Positions 11,680 to 22,641 of a stretch of DNA of 64,000 nucleotides are shown here, in pieces. A program made the translations under genes and the position numbers. A model generated the notes under the pieces. That model was not told the DNA's origin and searched no databases. It saw only the letters and a list, made by a program, of their open reading frames with translations. Every line of letters begins with the position of its first letter. Position 1 is the stretch's first letter. Origin of the DNA: Spongospora subterranea f. sp. subterranea (lineage: Eukaryota; Endomyxa: Phytomyxea; Phytomyxea; Plasmodiophorida); assembly GCA_049724395.1 (NCBI GenBank), contig JAUGWO010000095.1:1-64000 (forward strand). The letters are read 5' to 3'.

Positions 11680-13190
11680 TTCAGAGTGTTTCCAGATTCG
11701 CAGACGGAGCATGAAATTTTGCGACGTTATTTTACATATTTTCGCCGAACTTGACTGAATATGTATAATATTCAAGACTGAAATATATACGGGCAAATAG
11801 AGCGACAAGAGCCCATTGTGAACCGCTCTAATAATCCTCTCGGGTCGTATAATAGCAGATGTAATAATTTGTTTCCTTGCTCCCATCCGACTCTTCCGGT
11901 CACTTTCTCGCCTTGATTCACCAGTGTGATAAAGGAATTAGCCGACCTCCGAGGCATGCTCCAAGGCTGTTACCTACTTTAGAGATGATACCGGCTGGAT
12001 ATCTTGAGTTTTGCCGTCGCAGAAGTGTCGATATTCAGCATTCCATTTCTGGTACTATATTTCTTAATTGCTGCTTGATCGTTCATGACATGACATTTTT
12101 GCAGAGGACGATGACTTTGATAACGAAAATGGTTGCGAAGAAGTTATTAGTCGTTACCAGGAAGAAGCCGACTTTAATTGTATGTGATTGGAATTGCTGT
12201 CAAGTTTGCCCTTTGTGATCCGGCTATGAACTGTAGGCATCGTGGCGACATTGTTATGGCGCAAATCAGTAACAACCCAGAACCATACACAGTGAGCGTT
12301 GCTCCTGTCAGTTTGCTCAGCAGCATACTCGCAAATAGTTGTTGCTGCTGTAATCATTCATCAATATAATCACGACTTTTTTTTCCATGAACCTTAGCAG
12401 GAGATGTTAGACCCACAATCGCCGAATTTACAAGCGCCGAAGCTGCCTTGGTTGCCAATGATTGTTCAGGATCTCCTGGCGAGTCATCAGAGAGCGACAG
12501 CAGTTTAGATACCTTGTTGATAGTTCGCAGAGGGAATTTGAGTGTCTTAATATCGCAGCAGACGGGTTTATTGATGTTGCCCATTCTCAGCATACAACGT
12601 CTGGATCTAACGTTCAGATCGAACCAGTGTTTAATCCCAGCCTGTAAGATTGCTTTCTACTGCTTACCATGAATGTTAAACATTGTTTTATTCAGTCCTG
12701 AGGCTAGTCCCGGAACAAATATTCTTTATTGGATTCTCGATAGGATTCCTGGCTTTGCCGATAGTGCAATGTACGCAACCATTTTGACGGTATGTTGCTG
12801 TTTTGATGGACGTTAAATTTCTAATTTGGCATACATGTTTAGCTTTTTGACCCGGACAGGTATAAGGAAACAAACATCCCGTTTGAGCTTGACTCAGGTC
12901 ATATTCTTCGGCTTGATACAATGGTATTGATTGTCCCGTTTGTAACATGTATGAAAACAGCGAATCATATTGCAGATAAGAGTTGTTGCTCCCGTCGAAT
13001 CCCGTGGTATGTTTCCAATAGAACAATTCAAACTTGCGTCCTGGCACTGTTTCGGGAATGACTCGAGGTGAGACGTTACATCAATGTTTACGTCTGCATG
13101 CTCAAAAGCTGCGGCGGAACAATCCTGGCTATGAGAGTTTGTTTCAAGAATTTCAAATGATTTTTTTTTAATAGTACATTACTGTACAGT
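11680..13190. other. No recognisable gene
   Basis: Only short open frames with no motif on either strand. One minus frame (13047-12688) is 119 codons but shows no domain. It probably represents eroded transposon sequence between two MULE relics. Confidence 0.4.
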
Positions 13191-13194
13191 ATAG

Positions 13195-13545
13195 AAATAA
13201 ACTAACTGTGAACCCTAGTAATTTGATCGAAAAAAAATAAGAATCATGTAGCACGGTGAACCCGTAACCAGGAACCGCACTAGAAACAGTGGGTAACAAT
13301 CTTTGGCAACACATTCATGACATGAGGTGGGGGATAAAAGGGTTCACAATTTATTTTATTATGCCTCGAGTCATTCCCGGGTCTGTGCCAGGTCGCAAAT
13401 CGAATTGTTCAATTGGAATCATACCATGGGATTATTTGAAAAATTCAAATGAATAAAAAATTCCTTTACATAATAAATAAACTAATTGTGAACCCTAGTA
13501 ATTTGAGTAAAACATCAGAATCATGTAACCCGTAACCAGAAACCG
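13195..13545. repeat. About 75-bp direct repeat, 280 bp apart
   Basis: gtgaaccctagtaatttga, followed after a short gap by agaatcatgta and cccgtaacca, occurs at about 13195-13275 and again at about 13475-13545. The sequence between the copies is AT-rich. The two could be solo terminal repeats of a small element, but no target duplication was identified. Confidence 0.65.
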
Positions 13546-13681
13546 AAAATAATCGATGCCCGGGACGAAACCAATCACGATTCATCACGAACAAATTTCA
13601 AGGGTTTCATGCAAATTTGAGACAAAATTCATATATTCCTCAGTCTGGCGCAGTTTTCATACTTTGAAAGCGGGAAATCTT

Positions 13682-13699
13682 TCTGTCCGCCGGCGGACA
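13682..13699. repeat. Perfect 18-bp palindrome, with nearby related copies
   Basis: ctgtccgccggcggacag is a perfect palindrome. The half-site tctgtccgcc recurs three times between 13680 and 13775 (ending near 13767), and an inverted relative (gactggcgga) lies between them. Confidence 0.75.
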
Positions 13700-13859
13700 G
13701 ACTGGATTCTGTCCGCCAGTACCCTATGTGACGAGACTGGCGGATGGAAAAGGATTCTGTCCGCCGGTAGGGTGCACTGTACTACGGTAGTTGTCAGGAC
13801 CTCACGAGACGACGGAGTTAAATCAACTGTAAAAATAAAATGTTCGGATTCTTACGGAA

Positions 13860-14976
13860 TCTCGTCCTAAACTGCCGATTGTCCCGGAGACTTTACCAGT
13901 CTATGACGCAGCTGTGTCCCAGAAGCTCCACCCGCACATGACGCAGAACAGGCGTCGATTGTGCAGCCGATCCCTGATACCCCTTGTTCCGCAAACGCGC
14001 CGCATCTCACGGAACCCTTGAACGCCGCTCTGGCAATTGCACCCTTTACCGGTAACTGGTCTGCGTTAACAAAACCTTTCCAAGAGATGGCAAGGGAAAA
14101 CGGCACCATGATCGAGTTTGACACGAAAAATCGTTTTTTATTGAATTATGGGGCCAGCAATTCCGCTACTGCAGCACTCCAATTGATGAACACGAAGGTG
14201 TATGGGACGTGGTTTCCACTGTATCTTCTGCCGACAATGTGGCCACCGCTCACCGTTCCTAATGAAGACGATGGATGTCATCCCGTTATGTTCGTGTCCT
14301 GACTTTGCGTGTTGTCGAATCCCATGTCGACACATTGCTGCCGTTTGCTCTGCGATGAACGTCGATCCCATGGATGTCAAGTATCTGACTCCCCGATGGC
14401 GTCTTGATCAACACCCGTTATGGCAAATTGCATACTGCCGCGTCAACCCGAACATATCGCCTCTGACTAACGCCATCTTCAATGTAGGCAAACGGCAGTT
14501 GTGCCGTCTGTCTACGATGGCGCATATGCCCAAATCACAGTGCCAGAGGTGAACTTCCATTACCGCCATTTAATGCAAGCCGCCAAGGAAATCGTTCAAG
14601 TCGGGCAGACCAGTGTCGCTGCATTCAAACGGACAATTATGGCCTTCAACGCTCTAGGTATCGACTTGAAAGAACCAGTGCCAGTCGAATCATCTATCGA
14701 AGCGGTGCCGTCTGGTTTTGCCAGTATTCGAGCGCCGATTGCCAAAAGTGTCAAGAAGCACGAGCGGCGATCGAACGACGAACTCGTAAATCGGTCAGCT
14801 CTACAAACTCGGCATTCAACCAAGAAGGCAAGACACTGCAAAACCTGTAAAGAGCACGGATTGACGGCCAAGGATCACCGTTCAGGTGGCCGGTGTCCTT
14901 TTTGGGTAAAACCGGTGCAGCAATTCATTAAGACCGCAACACATTGTGGAAGTCGTCGCAGGCTGTTCGTCCGATG
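13860..14976 (+). pseudogene. MULE C-terminal region with SWIM finger, second relic
   Basis: Frames on the plus strand follow the C-terminal half of the same MULE family as 5.8-7.8 kb. A segment around 14085-14195 includes REN-GTMIEFD. It is followed by the SWIM finger CSCPDFACCRIPCRHIAAV (about 14290-14350) and then LTPRWRLDQHPLW. A tail frame 14501-14976 ends with a zinc-knuckle-like CKTCKEHGLTAKDH-(5)-C. Frameshifts near 14200 and 14500 separate the parts. The catalytic core is missing here, though a same-strand MULE core lies at 10.9-11.6 kb. They could be one element split by insertions or two separate relics. Confidence 0.7.
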
Positions 14977-15306
14977 ACACCTGCTCAGAATCGAACAATT
15001 CTCCACTGATACAGCGCTTTGCTGACTGAGGTTCCACGAACCAAAGCAGATCGCAGTTCTGACGAGGACATTATTGTCTTCATGGCTGCGAATGCATTGT
15101 TACACAATGAATAAATACATTTTACAAATCAAACATTCAATTTCTCTGTGCAAATCGTTTTTCTTAATGCGGAAGGTGCAGTGTCAGGGGCGACTATTTA
15201 CATTTATTGTGTAACTGCATCGCATTTGCCGCCATGAAGTCAATGATATTCTCGTCTGAGCTGCGATACCTCCGCCAGAACGCGCTGTATCAATGCGGAA
15301 GTGTCT

Positions 15307-15537
15307 TTTGCCCACGCGTGGACTATCCACGCGTGGACAGTCCACCCAAAAATAACTGGAGGTGCAATTATGGGACCAATGGAGGTGCCCGGCACCTTCA
15401 CGGAAGCGCCTCAGGCACCTCCATGAAAGTGCCCGGCACCTCCATGGAAGCGCCCCAGGCACCTTCATGGAGGTGCCTCCTGCCGGGCAGTACTGCTTTT
15501 GTCCACGCGTGGACTATCCACGCGTGGACAGTCCACT
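15307..15537. repeat. Foldback-like repeat with two identical 26-bp palindromes
   Basis: A 26-bp near-perfect palindrome centred on ACGCGT (TGGACT-TCCACGCGTGGA-AGTCCA with one mismatched pair) occurs at 15319-15344 and 15510-15535. The interval between them is packed with ggaggtgcc and ggcacctcc motifs in both orientations. The whole block can fold extensively. It lies 260 bp upstream of a Harbinger transposase relic. A related fragment, gtccacgcgtggg, recurs at about 47224. Confidence 0.75.
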
Positions 15538-15797
15538 CAAAGTTCAACACATTTTCACTTCAAGACAACGACTCGTCACACAGGCTACCGGCGGGCAGAA
15601 AGATTTCCCGATGCACATGAGGCATATTTTCGTGTAGTTGATCTGTTTCCTACGGTACCAAAACGCCATAACGCGCCCAAAATGGCATTTTGGAAATGGA
15701 GTTCTAACCTCTGACCTCCATTTTGGCTCCATAACTGCGCAGCCATGGTTGATGATCTTGCGTTCCCCTTATCTTTTACCCTGGTCTATACAGGGCT

Positions 15798-16995
15798 GTG
15801 CAACATGTTATCAAGGAGCCCTGTTGCACTTCCAATCTCTCCGGCAAGTCTCGGGTTACCGAACTGCTGCATGGTAATGCACGTCGTTTCCAAAATCAGA
15901 TGAGGATGCAGCGAGAAACCTTTTTGACTATTATTCACATCAGCCTGTTGGAGAAAGGTGTCTTGGGACCGAATCGCCATGTATCGGTAGAACAAACTTG
16001 CCATATTCTTTTTGTTGTCGGACAAAATGCCTCAAATCGCCAAACGCTAGAAAGGTTTCAGCGAAGCGGGTGGACCATCACAAAATGTTTCAACGAATCA
16101 GTCAATGCGTTGATCGCAATCCTGAAATATTTCGCTTGCCGGCACTCCAGTGCCCCGCAGACACTAAGCAAGATTCGAAAATGTATCCCTATTTTCAAGA
16201 TTGTATCGGGGCCATTGATGGAACTCATATTCCGTGAACTCCTGTTCGAGGCTGAGCGAGACCCTTCCGCAACCGAAAAGGCTATTATAGTCAAAATATC
16301 CTGGCGGCATGCACTTTGCGATTTACATTTTGTCTCGCGGGGTGGGAGGATCGGCATCCGAAGGTGGTGTCTTCGCAGATGCGTATTTCCATAAAGGCTT
16401 TGCGATCCCGCCAGGTAACTACTACTCAGGAGATGCCGGATATGCACTGAAAAGCACTGTTCTAACTCCATATCGCGGTATGCGATATCACCTTCGCGAA
16501 TGGTCTTTAGGTAACCAGCGTCCGCAAAACCACAAGGAATTGTACGACCTCAGGCACACACAACAACGAAACGCAATTGAGCGTATATTTGGTGTTTTGA
16601 AAAAGAGGTATCCGATGCTTAGGGCCACTCCTGAGCATCCATATGCCACGCAGGTAAAGCTCGTCTATGCGCTTTTTGCCGTTCAAAATATTATCATGAA
16701 TCATGAAAGCGATTATTTCTTCATGGACCATGCCGACGATGACCTTGAGCGTCGCATCGAAATAATTGTTCAGGTGACATTGAACGCGATACAGACGAAC
16801 AAGCAGCACGAGCCATGCGCGATATCATTTGCCAAAAACAATACTACAATGTATCGCGACAATTATAGACTGTATTACAAGTTGTTGGGCGCGGCAACCC
16901 CAGTTGTAAATGAAGTGACTCCTGGACCCATTTTTCGAATGAAAGCGCTGAGATCAAATCGTGCCTTTGAGATCGAAGCCAACCTCGAAAGTTAA
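15798..16995 (+). pseudogene. PIF/Harbinger transposase (DDE_Tnp_4), decayed
   Basis: The catalytic triad regions are visible in order: CIGAIDGTHIP (about 16205-16237, first Asp), YYSGDAGYALKSTVLTPYRG (about 16421-16480, second Asp), and RNAIERIFGVLKKRYPML (about 16569-16620, Glu). Between the first two lie RNRKGYYSQNILAAC and LAGWE. Two in-frame TGA codons follow IDGTHIP, at about 16237 and 16255. A one-base deletion at about 16350 shifts GWEG-SASEGG. The N-terminal part (15798 onward) is in another frame. The C-terminal frame 16309-16995 is long and clean. Harbinger elements normally also encode a Myb-like protein; none was recognised. Confidence 0.85.
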
Positions 16996-17291
16996 TGACA
17001 ATCTTCGTCGCGAATAAACGATTTTACCTTGAAGTGCAAACCTTGGCTATGGTCGGGCAATCTCTGCATTCTAAAAATTCCGCCAAATTTTCTGATAGTT
17101 CTACTGTGCCAAGTAGCAGTTAAATTTGAAATACATTTGCTGCTGATGCGGACGATGATCTTGTTCTCGAGAGGAAGTATGTCATGAGGAAAGTCAGTCA
17201 TCTGACAACGAAAGCTACGTCATTTGCAATTGATCACGATGTCGTCGTAGCCGTTAATGCTAACACCCCAACGTTAACTGTCAAGCTCGTA

Positions 17292-17708
17292 TTAACTTAG
17301 TCGTAAACGTGTTTTTGTTCTGGAGAGCCCTAGAACAAGTCCTAGGAAGTATTTTTCGATGCTTTGATACCTTAGGAGATCATATTTTGTCACGTGAGCA
17401 AGCCGTTTTCGTCTTTGCTGTTTTTCGACACTAACGGAAGTCGCTGTAACAGATGTAATGTGGTTGGTATTGTCTATAGAAGATTCGTCCACTGCTTCCG
17501 AAGATTCCGCTTCAAGAACTTCGGCGACAATGTCAGCTGTTGCACTTCTCGGTTTGAACCAATTGGTAATTTTAAGGACGTTTGCGACCGCGTTGATACG
17601 AGCTTGACGCTCTTTTTGTCGCCGCCGCCGAGTTGTGTCGCTGTCACTGGAAAACACGGGCCGAGATGGGATCCAGCACCTTTTTCCAAATTGAGGTGTC
17701 AGCATCAA
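17292..17708 (-). CDS. Hypothetical protein, 138 codons, unrecognised
   Basis: An open minus-strand frame with a basic N-terminal stretch (TRRRRQKERQARINAVANVL), an acidic middle (EVLEAESSEAVDESS) and a basic segment near the C-terminus. No known domain is recognised, and no signal peptide or membrane span is seen. It lies 300 bp downstream of the Harbinger relic on the opposite strand, so it may be a second element-encoded protein, but there is no sequence proof. It could also be chance. Confidence 0.3.
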   Translation of the reverse strand: MMLTPQFGKRCWIPSRPVFSSDSDTTRRRRQKERQARINAVANVLKITNWFKPRSATADIVAEVLEAESSEAVDESSIDNTNHITSVTATSVSVEKQQRRKRLAHVTKYDLLRYQSIEKYFLGLVLGLSRTKTRLRLS

Positions 17709-17709
17709 C

Positions 17710-19120
17710 GGCTACGACGTCATCATGATCATCGCAAATAACGTAGCTTTCGGGCGGATGACTGACTATCTTCATGACAAACATCCTGATTGGCAATGAT
17801 GGCAGGGATGCGTTTTAGATTTTGGTTATTTCTAGCTTTGGCCTGCTGCTTCCGTCGAGAATTCTTGGGAGCGAGTTCAATTCTGGGGATCACTCGCGGC
17901 TTACATTGTAAGACGTAACAGCATGGGGGTTGCCTTATATACCTTTCGTGAGCTTACTTCCCCCCTGACTGGAATTCTTCGTCTCACTCTGTCTTTCTCT
18001 CTTTGTTCGTCTCTCATCTTTTTGTTCACCAGTCACAGGAAAATTTAAGTAAGTTGCACGGGGGCTGGAAGGTCATGGGGGCGCATCTAAACGGGGGATA
18101 CAGTCATAATCCGAAATATAACGACCCGAGAATGATGGCCTTGTGCCATCATAGTACTTTTCAAGTCAGGTGGTAACTGTGTATCTCGGGCGCAGTTCCT
18201 AACAGTTTTGTTCCCAAGAATTTTCGATGGAAGCAGCTGGACCAAGCTGCACCTATTCGTACCGTTGTCAACAGTTTGATGATTTTGAGTCCGGACTGCG
18301 CAGTAAAATTTGCGATTATTTGGGCAGGTCCTGTATTTCATCATTCAGGCCCCGACGGAAAGCATGCTGCGCTGCACGCTCGTCCCAGCCTGCGTCGGCA
18401 AAATGTCGGCAACTAGTTGTTGGACATGGGAGGGCTAGGCTGTCACTGTTCGTCGCCCTTGTCGTGTCGTCGATAACATGCGCGCAGCAGAGTCCGCCCG
18501 ATTTGGATCGTCAATCGTTGGCGGAATATATATAGGAACTGTCGGAAGTGATCAAATAAGGCTGTGTCCTGGGCCTCGATGTATGGGTTGAACCATTTAA
18601 TGGCTAATCATGTTAGAAGACTACTAATCAGTAAAATTCGCGAAGTTTCAGTGGAATAGGTGAAGGATTGTTGGTCTGAATGACAAGCAGAATTTGATTG
18701 ATAAGGCCTCTGACCGACACGCGCCTTCGGTTCTTGGGGGGGGGGGGTTTGGACTACGATTGGGCGGCACTTGATTCTATCGCTCGAATTTGTTCCCGGA
18801 GCTGAAGCTGTTCTTGTTGGATGGTTTTAGATGATGCGTTGCAGTTGTAATATGATTTCGGTCGTGGCAATGGTGTGGCCCAGGCTAGCTGAATTGTCGG
18901 GCTCGTGTCGTTGCATGTCGGAAAGGGATCGAATTATACTGTCAGGAACTGGGAGGACGAAGATAAAACGGGAATAATGGGCAAGGCGACGACGAAACGA
19001 GTTTCAAACGATATTTCGATCGATCGTAGCACATGTAACATAGCCGATGTGAGGGTATCGAGTATGTCACAGGTTGATCTCACCCGGCTGATGTGGGGCC
19101 CTGACAGTTATCCTCATTTG
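17710..19120. other. Gene-poor stretch, nothing recognised
   Basis: Contains a pyrimidine-rich segment (about 17955-18030), a run of about ten G at 18739-18748, and no open frame with a motif. Confidence 0.4.
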
Positions 19121-21967
19121 ACAGCCGCCGTGTAAGCAACTTGCCAGAACACATTTATAGTGGGATCGGCGACTACATGGCGTGATAGACAGATCATGGA
19201 TCTTGGTTGACCAAACACACAAATACCATCATCCTTTCGCAATTGATAAAAAAAAAAGGTTTCCAATTTTTGAACAAGCACAACGATTTTGACGCTTACA
19301 GTGTTCTGAGAATGACGATTCATTCCAAGCCCTCCAGGAATGATTGGTCATGATAGCTTTTAAGGTCATAATTCTTTACCGTTTGAGAGTTTTTTTATGA
19401 AATTCCGCGACATGCCTTGTATTTGGTGAATTCCGTCTGTTGCAACCATGTCAACGAGGAACTGCTCGTAATCATTCGATTTTCCAGCCGATAATTCTTA
19501 GGTCCGATCAGGCCGCTAAGAGTGTACCTCTCCCCGATCGCGTTCTTGAATGTGCCATGTTTTCCGGCGAGGTCAAATCACTGCCGTACCGTCCTCAAGA
19601 CAACCTGAACCGGTACAGTTCGGCTCATCCTTGAACATCGAGAGTTTATTACGACAAAAATGCTGAGCAGACTCTTTTCAAATGCGACAATTAGGGACTG
19701 TTTGTGGCGATTGTGAGATTCCCTCCTTTTCCCCTGGTGTAATTGTTGAAAGTGCCCCTTTCGTCACCCAATCGGATTTTGTTGTTCGAACCTGCTGGCG
19801 CTGATGAGATGAGTGTTTGGGTCGAAACATGTGCACCATTAGGGTGAGTTTAAGATATCCCACACCACTTGTGACTCCCCACATCACATTCCATCCATCG
19901 AGTGTACGAGCTATCGGTGTCGCCATGGTCAGTATGCCCAGCGATTGGATCAACAAGCTAATCCCGATCCCGATCGCACAATACGATAACCGCTGGAGCA
20001 GATTGTCCATATGTGATTTCACAGGGCGGGCATTATCTCGTAAACCTTTCGACACTTTCCGACACTCAATCTGAAATCCAATCGCACCCGACAGGAAATT
20101 GAACCCCAGGACGACTCCGACAGTCAGGAAGACCAGGCTGACGATTACGTCGAATACAGGAAACGCGGTCTGAAAATACGTCGCGTATAAAGAGCTCACC
20201 ACTATATCCAACGAGAAGACAAGGAGGCACAATAAGGCGGTTGACAAACTGCTGTCGCCACGAAGGAATCTCGTCCAGAGGCTTGCGGGTCGACCGAGTT
20301 CTTGGACTTTACTATTCCAAAAGGCGGACGAGACGATCGAGATGACATGATGACTGCCACTGTTCTGCGTCACAAAGAACAGGGCTACACGGGCAGGGAG
20401 ATAGGCTGTCGAGAAGTACCCACCGACGGCCAGTACTGGCCCCATCACGGAGGCGTGCAGAAGGGCGACCAATAGCGCCACTTGAGGATACCCCAAGCGT
20501 CCCCAGAGAAACCGTACGAACCGGGAGGGTGATCGATTACATTGTGTAATGTTGTTCAGATATTCGCGATTGATAGCCTGATAATGGCCGTATAGAAACA
20601 CGGAGCATGTGATCCAGATCTGGAATATGAGAATGGACGGGATCCATCGCACGAAGATCTGGTATTTCCAGGACTCGAATCGCTCCTGCCAGATATTATA
20701 GTCGGGGAATATGGTCACAACGCAACCAGGATCGTCGGCGACGGCGTTGACAAGATCTGGGGAATCCTGCAGGACCATGAAGGGAACATCGGATGTGTTG
20801 GGCAAGCATTCGGGACAGTAATCCCAAAGATTCAAATTTATGCTCGGAGGGAATGGAGAAAATACTACAAAATCAGTTAGACATGTTCTAACGATAATCG
20901 GGAGCACTGCGCCAACCTATAATCCCGGCGGCCCCTTTCCTGAGAAACAAATCGTTGACCTTGTCTGCAGAGCATCCGGACCACTTTTTCACCATCACCA
21001 CTGACCCGATGATAGCGGTCGCGTCGATATGGTCGTCGTTGCACGGATCTTTGTCGAACAGAATCATTCTGGCGGTGATCGGGTTGATTTGGTCATCGTA
21101 CTGAGTGCCGATGAACCTGTTGAACGATGTGCTGTACAGGTTGAGCCCCGAGGATGTTCCATTAATGAAGGTGATACCGGCTCGGCTGGTTCCAGTTAAT
21201 ACAATGGCCACAATCGCAAAAGGAACTACCATTTGGATTGAGCAGCTCATCGAAATTGTGTTCTGGCGGTGTTTCGATGGTACAGTTACCAGATATCGAA
21301 ATCATTCTCTTATCAAGGGGGTACGCCTTACCAGTACTCTCAACAATGCTTTATCCCATCTAAACCGAATATCCCGAGCAACCGCAATGGGTACAGGATC
21401 GGGAAATCCGAACGCTCTATAGTTGAATTAGCAGATCTGGATGTTGAATTTGGAGATTCCGACTCACGAGCGATATAGTGGAGAATTTGTGATTATGCTA
21501 AAAAGGATCGCACCGTAAACAATTGGCAGGATTTCTTGCGGTCGCAAACAGCTCTGTATCGCAGTCAGGCATCATTCCTTGGTTAGAAACTTGATGTGCA
21601 CCCAGTTGACAAGGTCGTCAATATACAGGCAAGGTGTTTTCAACCTATTCTATGGTCCCTTACAGGTTGTTAAACATCACTGCACATTAATATCAAATAT
21701 AGAATCCAAGGACATGACGGCTCAACAGGCTTCAGTCAGATATTACACTCGGCAATTTCGTGTTTGTTTTGGTGATCAACTGCTGTTCGGGCACTGCTTG
21801 TTCTACTCAGCAACATGTTGCAGCTTGGTTCCTGTCTGTCTCGGTTGGTGACAAGAAGGTCCAAATGAGTGTAAGAAATGTCTTTAAGACGCTGTGTGAT
21901 GCCATTTTGAGAGTCCCTCAAGGTTGTGTCGAAAAAGGAAATTGGAGTAGGTTGAGCACGAGGCAGG
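19121..21967. repeat. Segmental duplication, copy 2 (partner 2231-4963)
   Basis: Same-orientation copy of the 2.2-5.0 kb block, including 3' flank, PA-7TM gene B with its intron, and about 700 bp of upstream sequence. Confidence 0.85.
19678..21250 (-). CDS. PA-domain seven-transmembrane protein, copy B (intact)
   Basis: Exon 1 is 21250-20917 and exon 2 is 20864-19678, with a 52-nt intron (GTTGGC...TTTGTAG, phase 1), giving 506 residues without interruption. Residues 1-24 are a signal peptide. About 25-150 form a PA-like domain: AGITFINGTSSGLNLYSTSF, SVVMVKKWSGCSADKVNDLF, GAAGIIG, CPECLPNTSDVPFMVLQ. Seven hydrophobic spans follow, starting with YQIFVRWIPSILIFQIWITC and ending before VHMFRPK, leaving a basic cytosolic tail of about 50 residues. 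Conserved blocks include RFLWGRLGYPQVAL before TM2, SSAFWN after TM3 and RLSYCAIGIGI at TM6. Signal-peptide and intramembrane-protease motifs of SPPL-type PA proteins (YD, GxGD) are absent. Role as a surface receptor is inference. Confidence 0.85.
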
Positions 21968-22004
21968 TCCAATTTCACACTGTTCGATAAGGACAGATGA
22001 TGTT

Positions 22005-22606
22005 GCGGAATCAAGCTGGCCTTACAGGTTGGTTCAGTGGATACACGTAGCGGCTCCAGCCACCGTCAAAGAGATGTTGGAATAAGGAATATGAGCTGTA
22101 GACAGTGTAAAATATAGTCGTGTTTTGAACCCGCTCAGAGGAAGGCAATGACAGGGGTCGACCTTTGTAGTTAAATTCAACCTGTAAAATATTGAAATCT
22201 GTGGATACGACGTTAACAACCTAATGAGACTGTACAATAAGATCATCATCATGCACGTGATCTTGGATTCCTGGTTGCTACATGTATCCACTGAACCCAA
22301 CCTGCAAGGCCAGCTTGATTCCGCAATGTCGGAACTCAGACGTGCCAAGAATGCCAGGCGGAATCAAGCTGGCCTTACAGGTTGGTTCAGTAAATACATG
22401 AAGCGGCTCCAGAACCACGTGCACCTTTGTAGAAATACGGAAATAGAGCTGTAGACAGTGCAGAATATGGTCGGTATGTGAACCGGCTCACAGGAAGTCA
22501 ATGACTTGGGTCGACCTAATTGATACTCCTGCTGTAAAATAATGGAATCTGTCAATACGACGTTCACAACCTAATGAGACTGTACAATCCGATCATCATC
22601 ATGGGC
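22005..22606. repeat. Tandem duplication, 353-bp period, with embedded hairpin
   Basis: gcggaatcaagctggcctta followed by caggttggttcag begins at 22005 and again at 22358. The homology continues for about 250 bp in each copy (ending with aacctaatgagactgtacaa). Between them, 22280-22324 is the reverse complement of the first about 43 bp of each copy, so either copy can form a stem with it. No protein motif is present. Confidence 0.8.
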
Positions 22607-22641
22607 GCCCCTAAAAACGAAGGCCGAAATGACTAAAAGTT

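Noticed and set aside
16205-16260. TGA recoding (as an amino acid) suggested by two in-frame TGAs in the Harbinger relic and one in the myosin
   Set aside because: Intact genes such as DDX41 and the DUF1764 gene end at TGA, and the Harbinger copy has frameshifts as well, so decay or error is the simpler reading.
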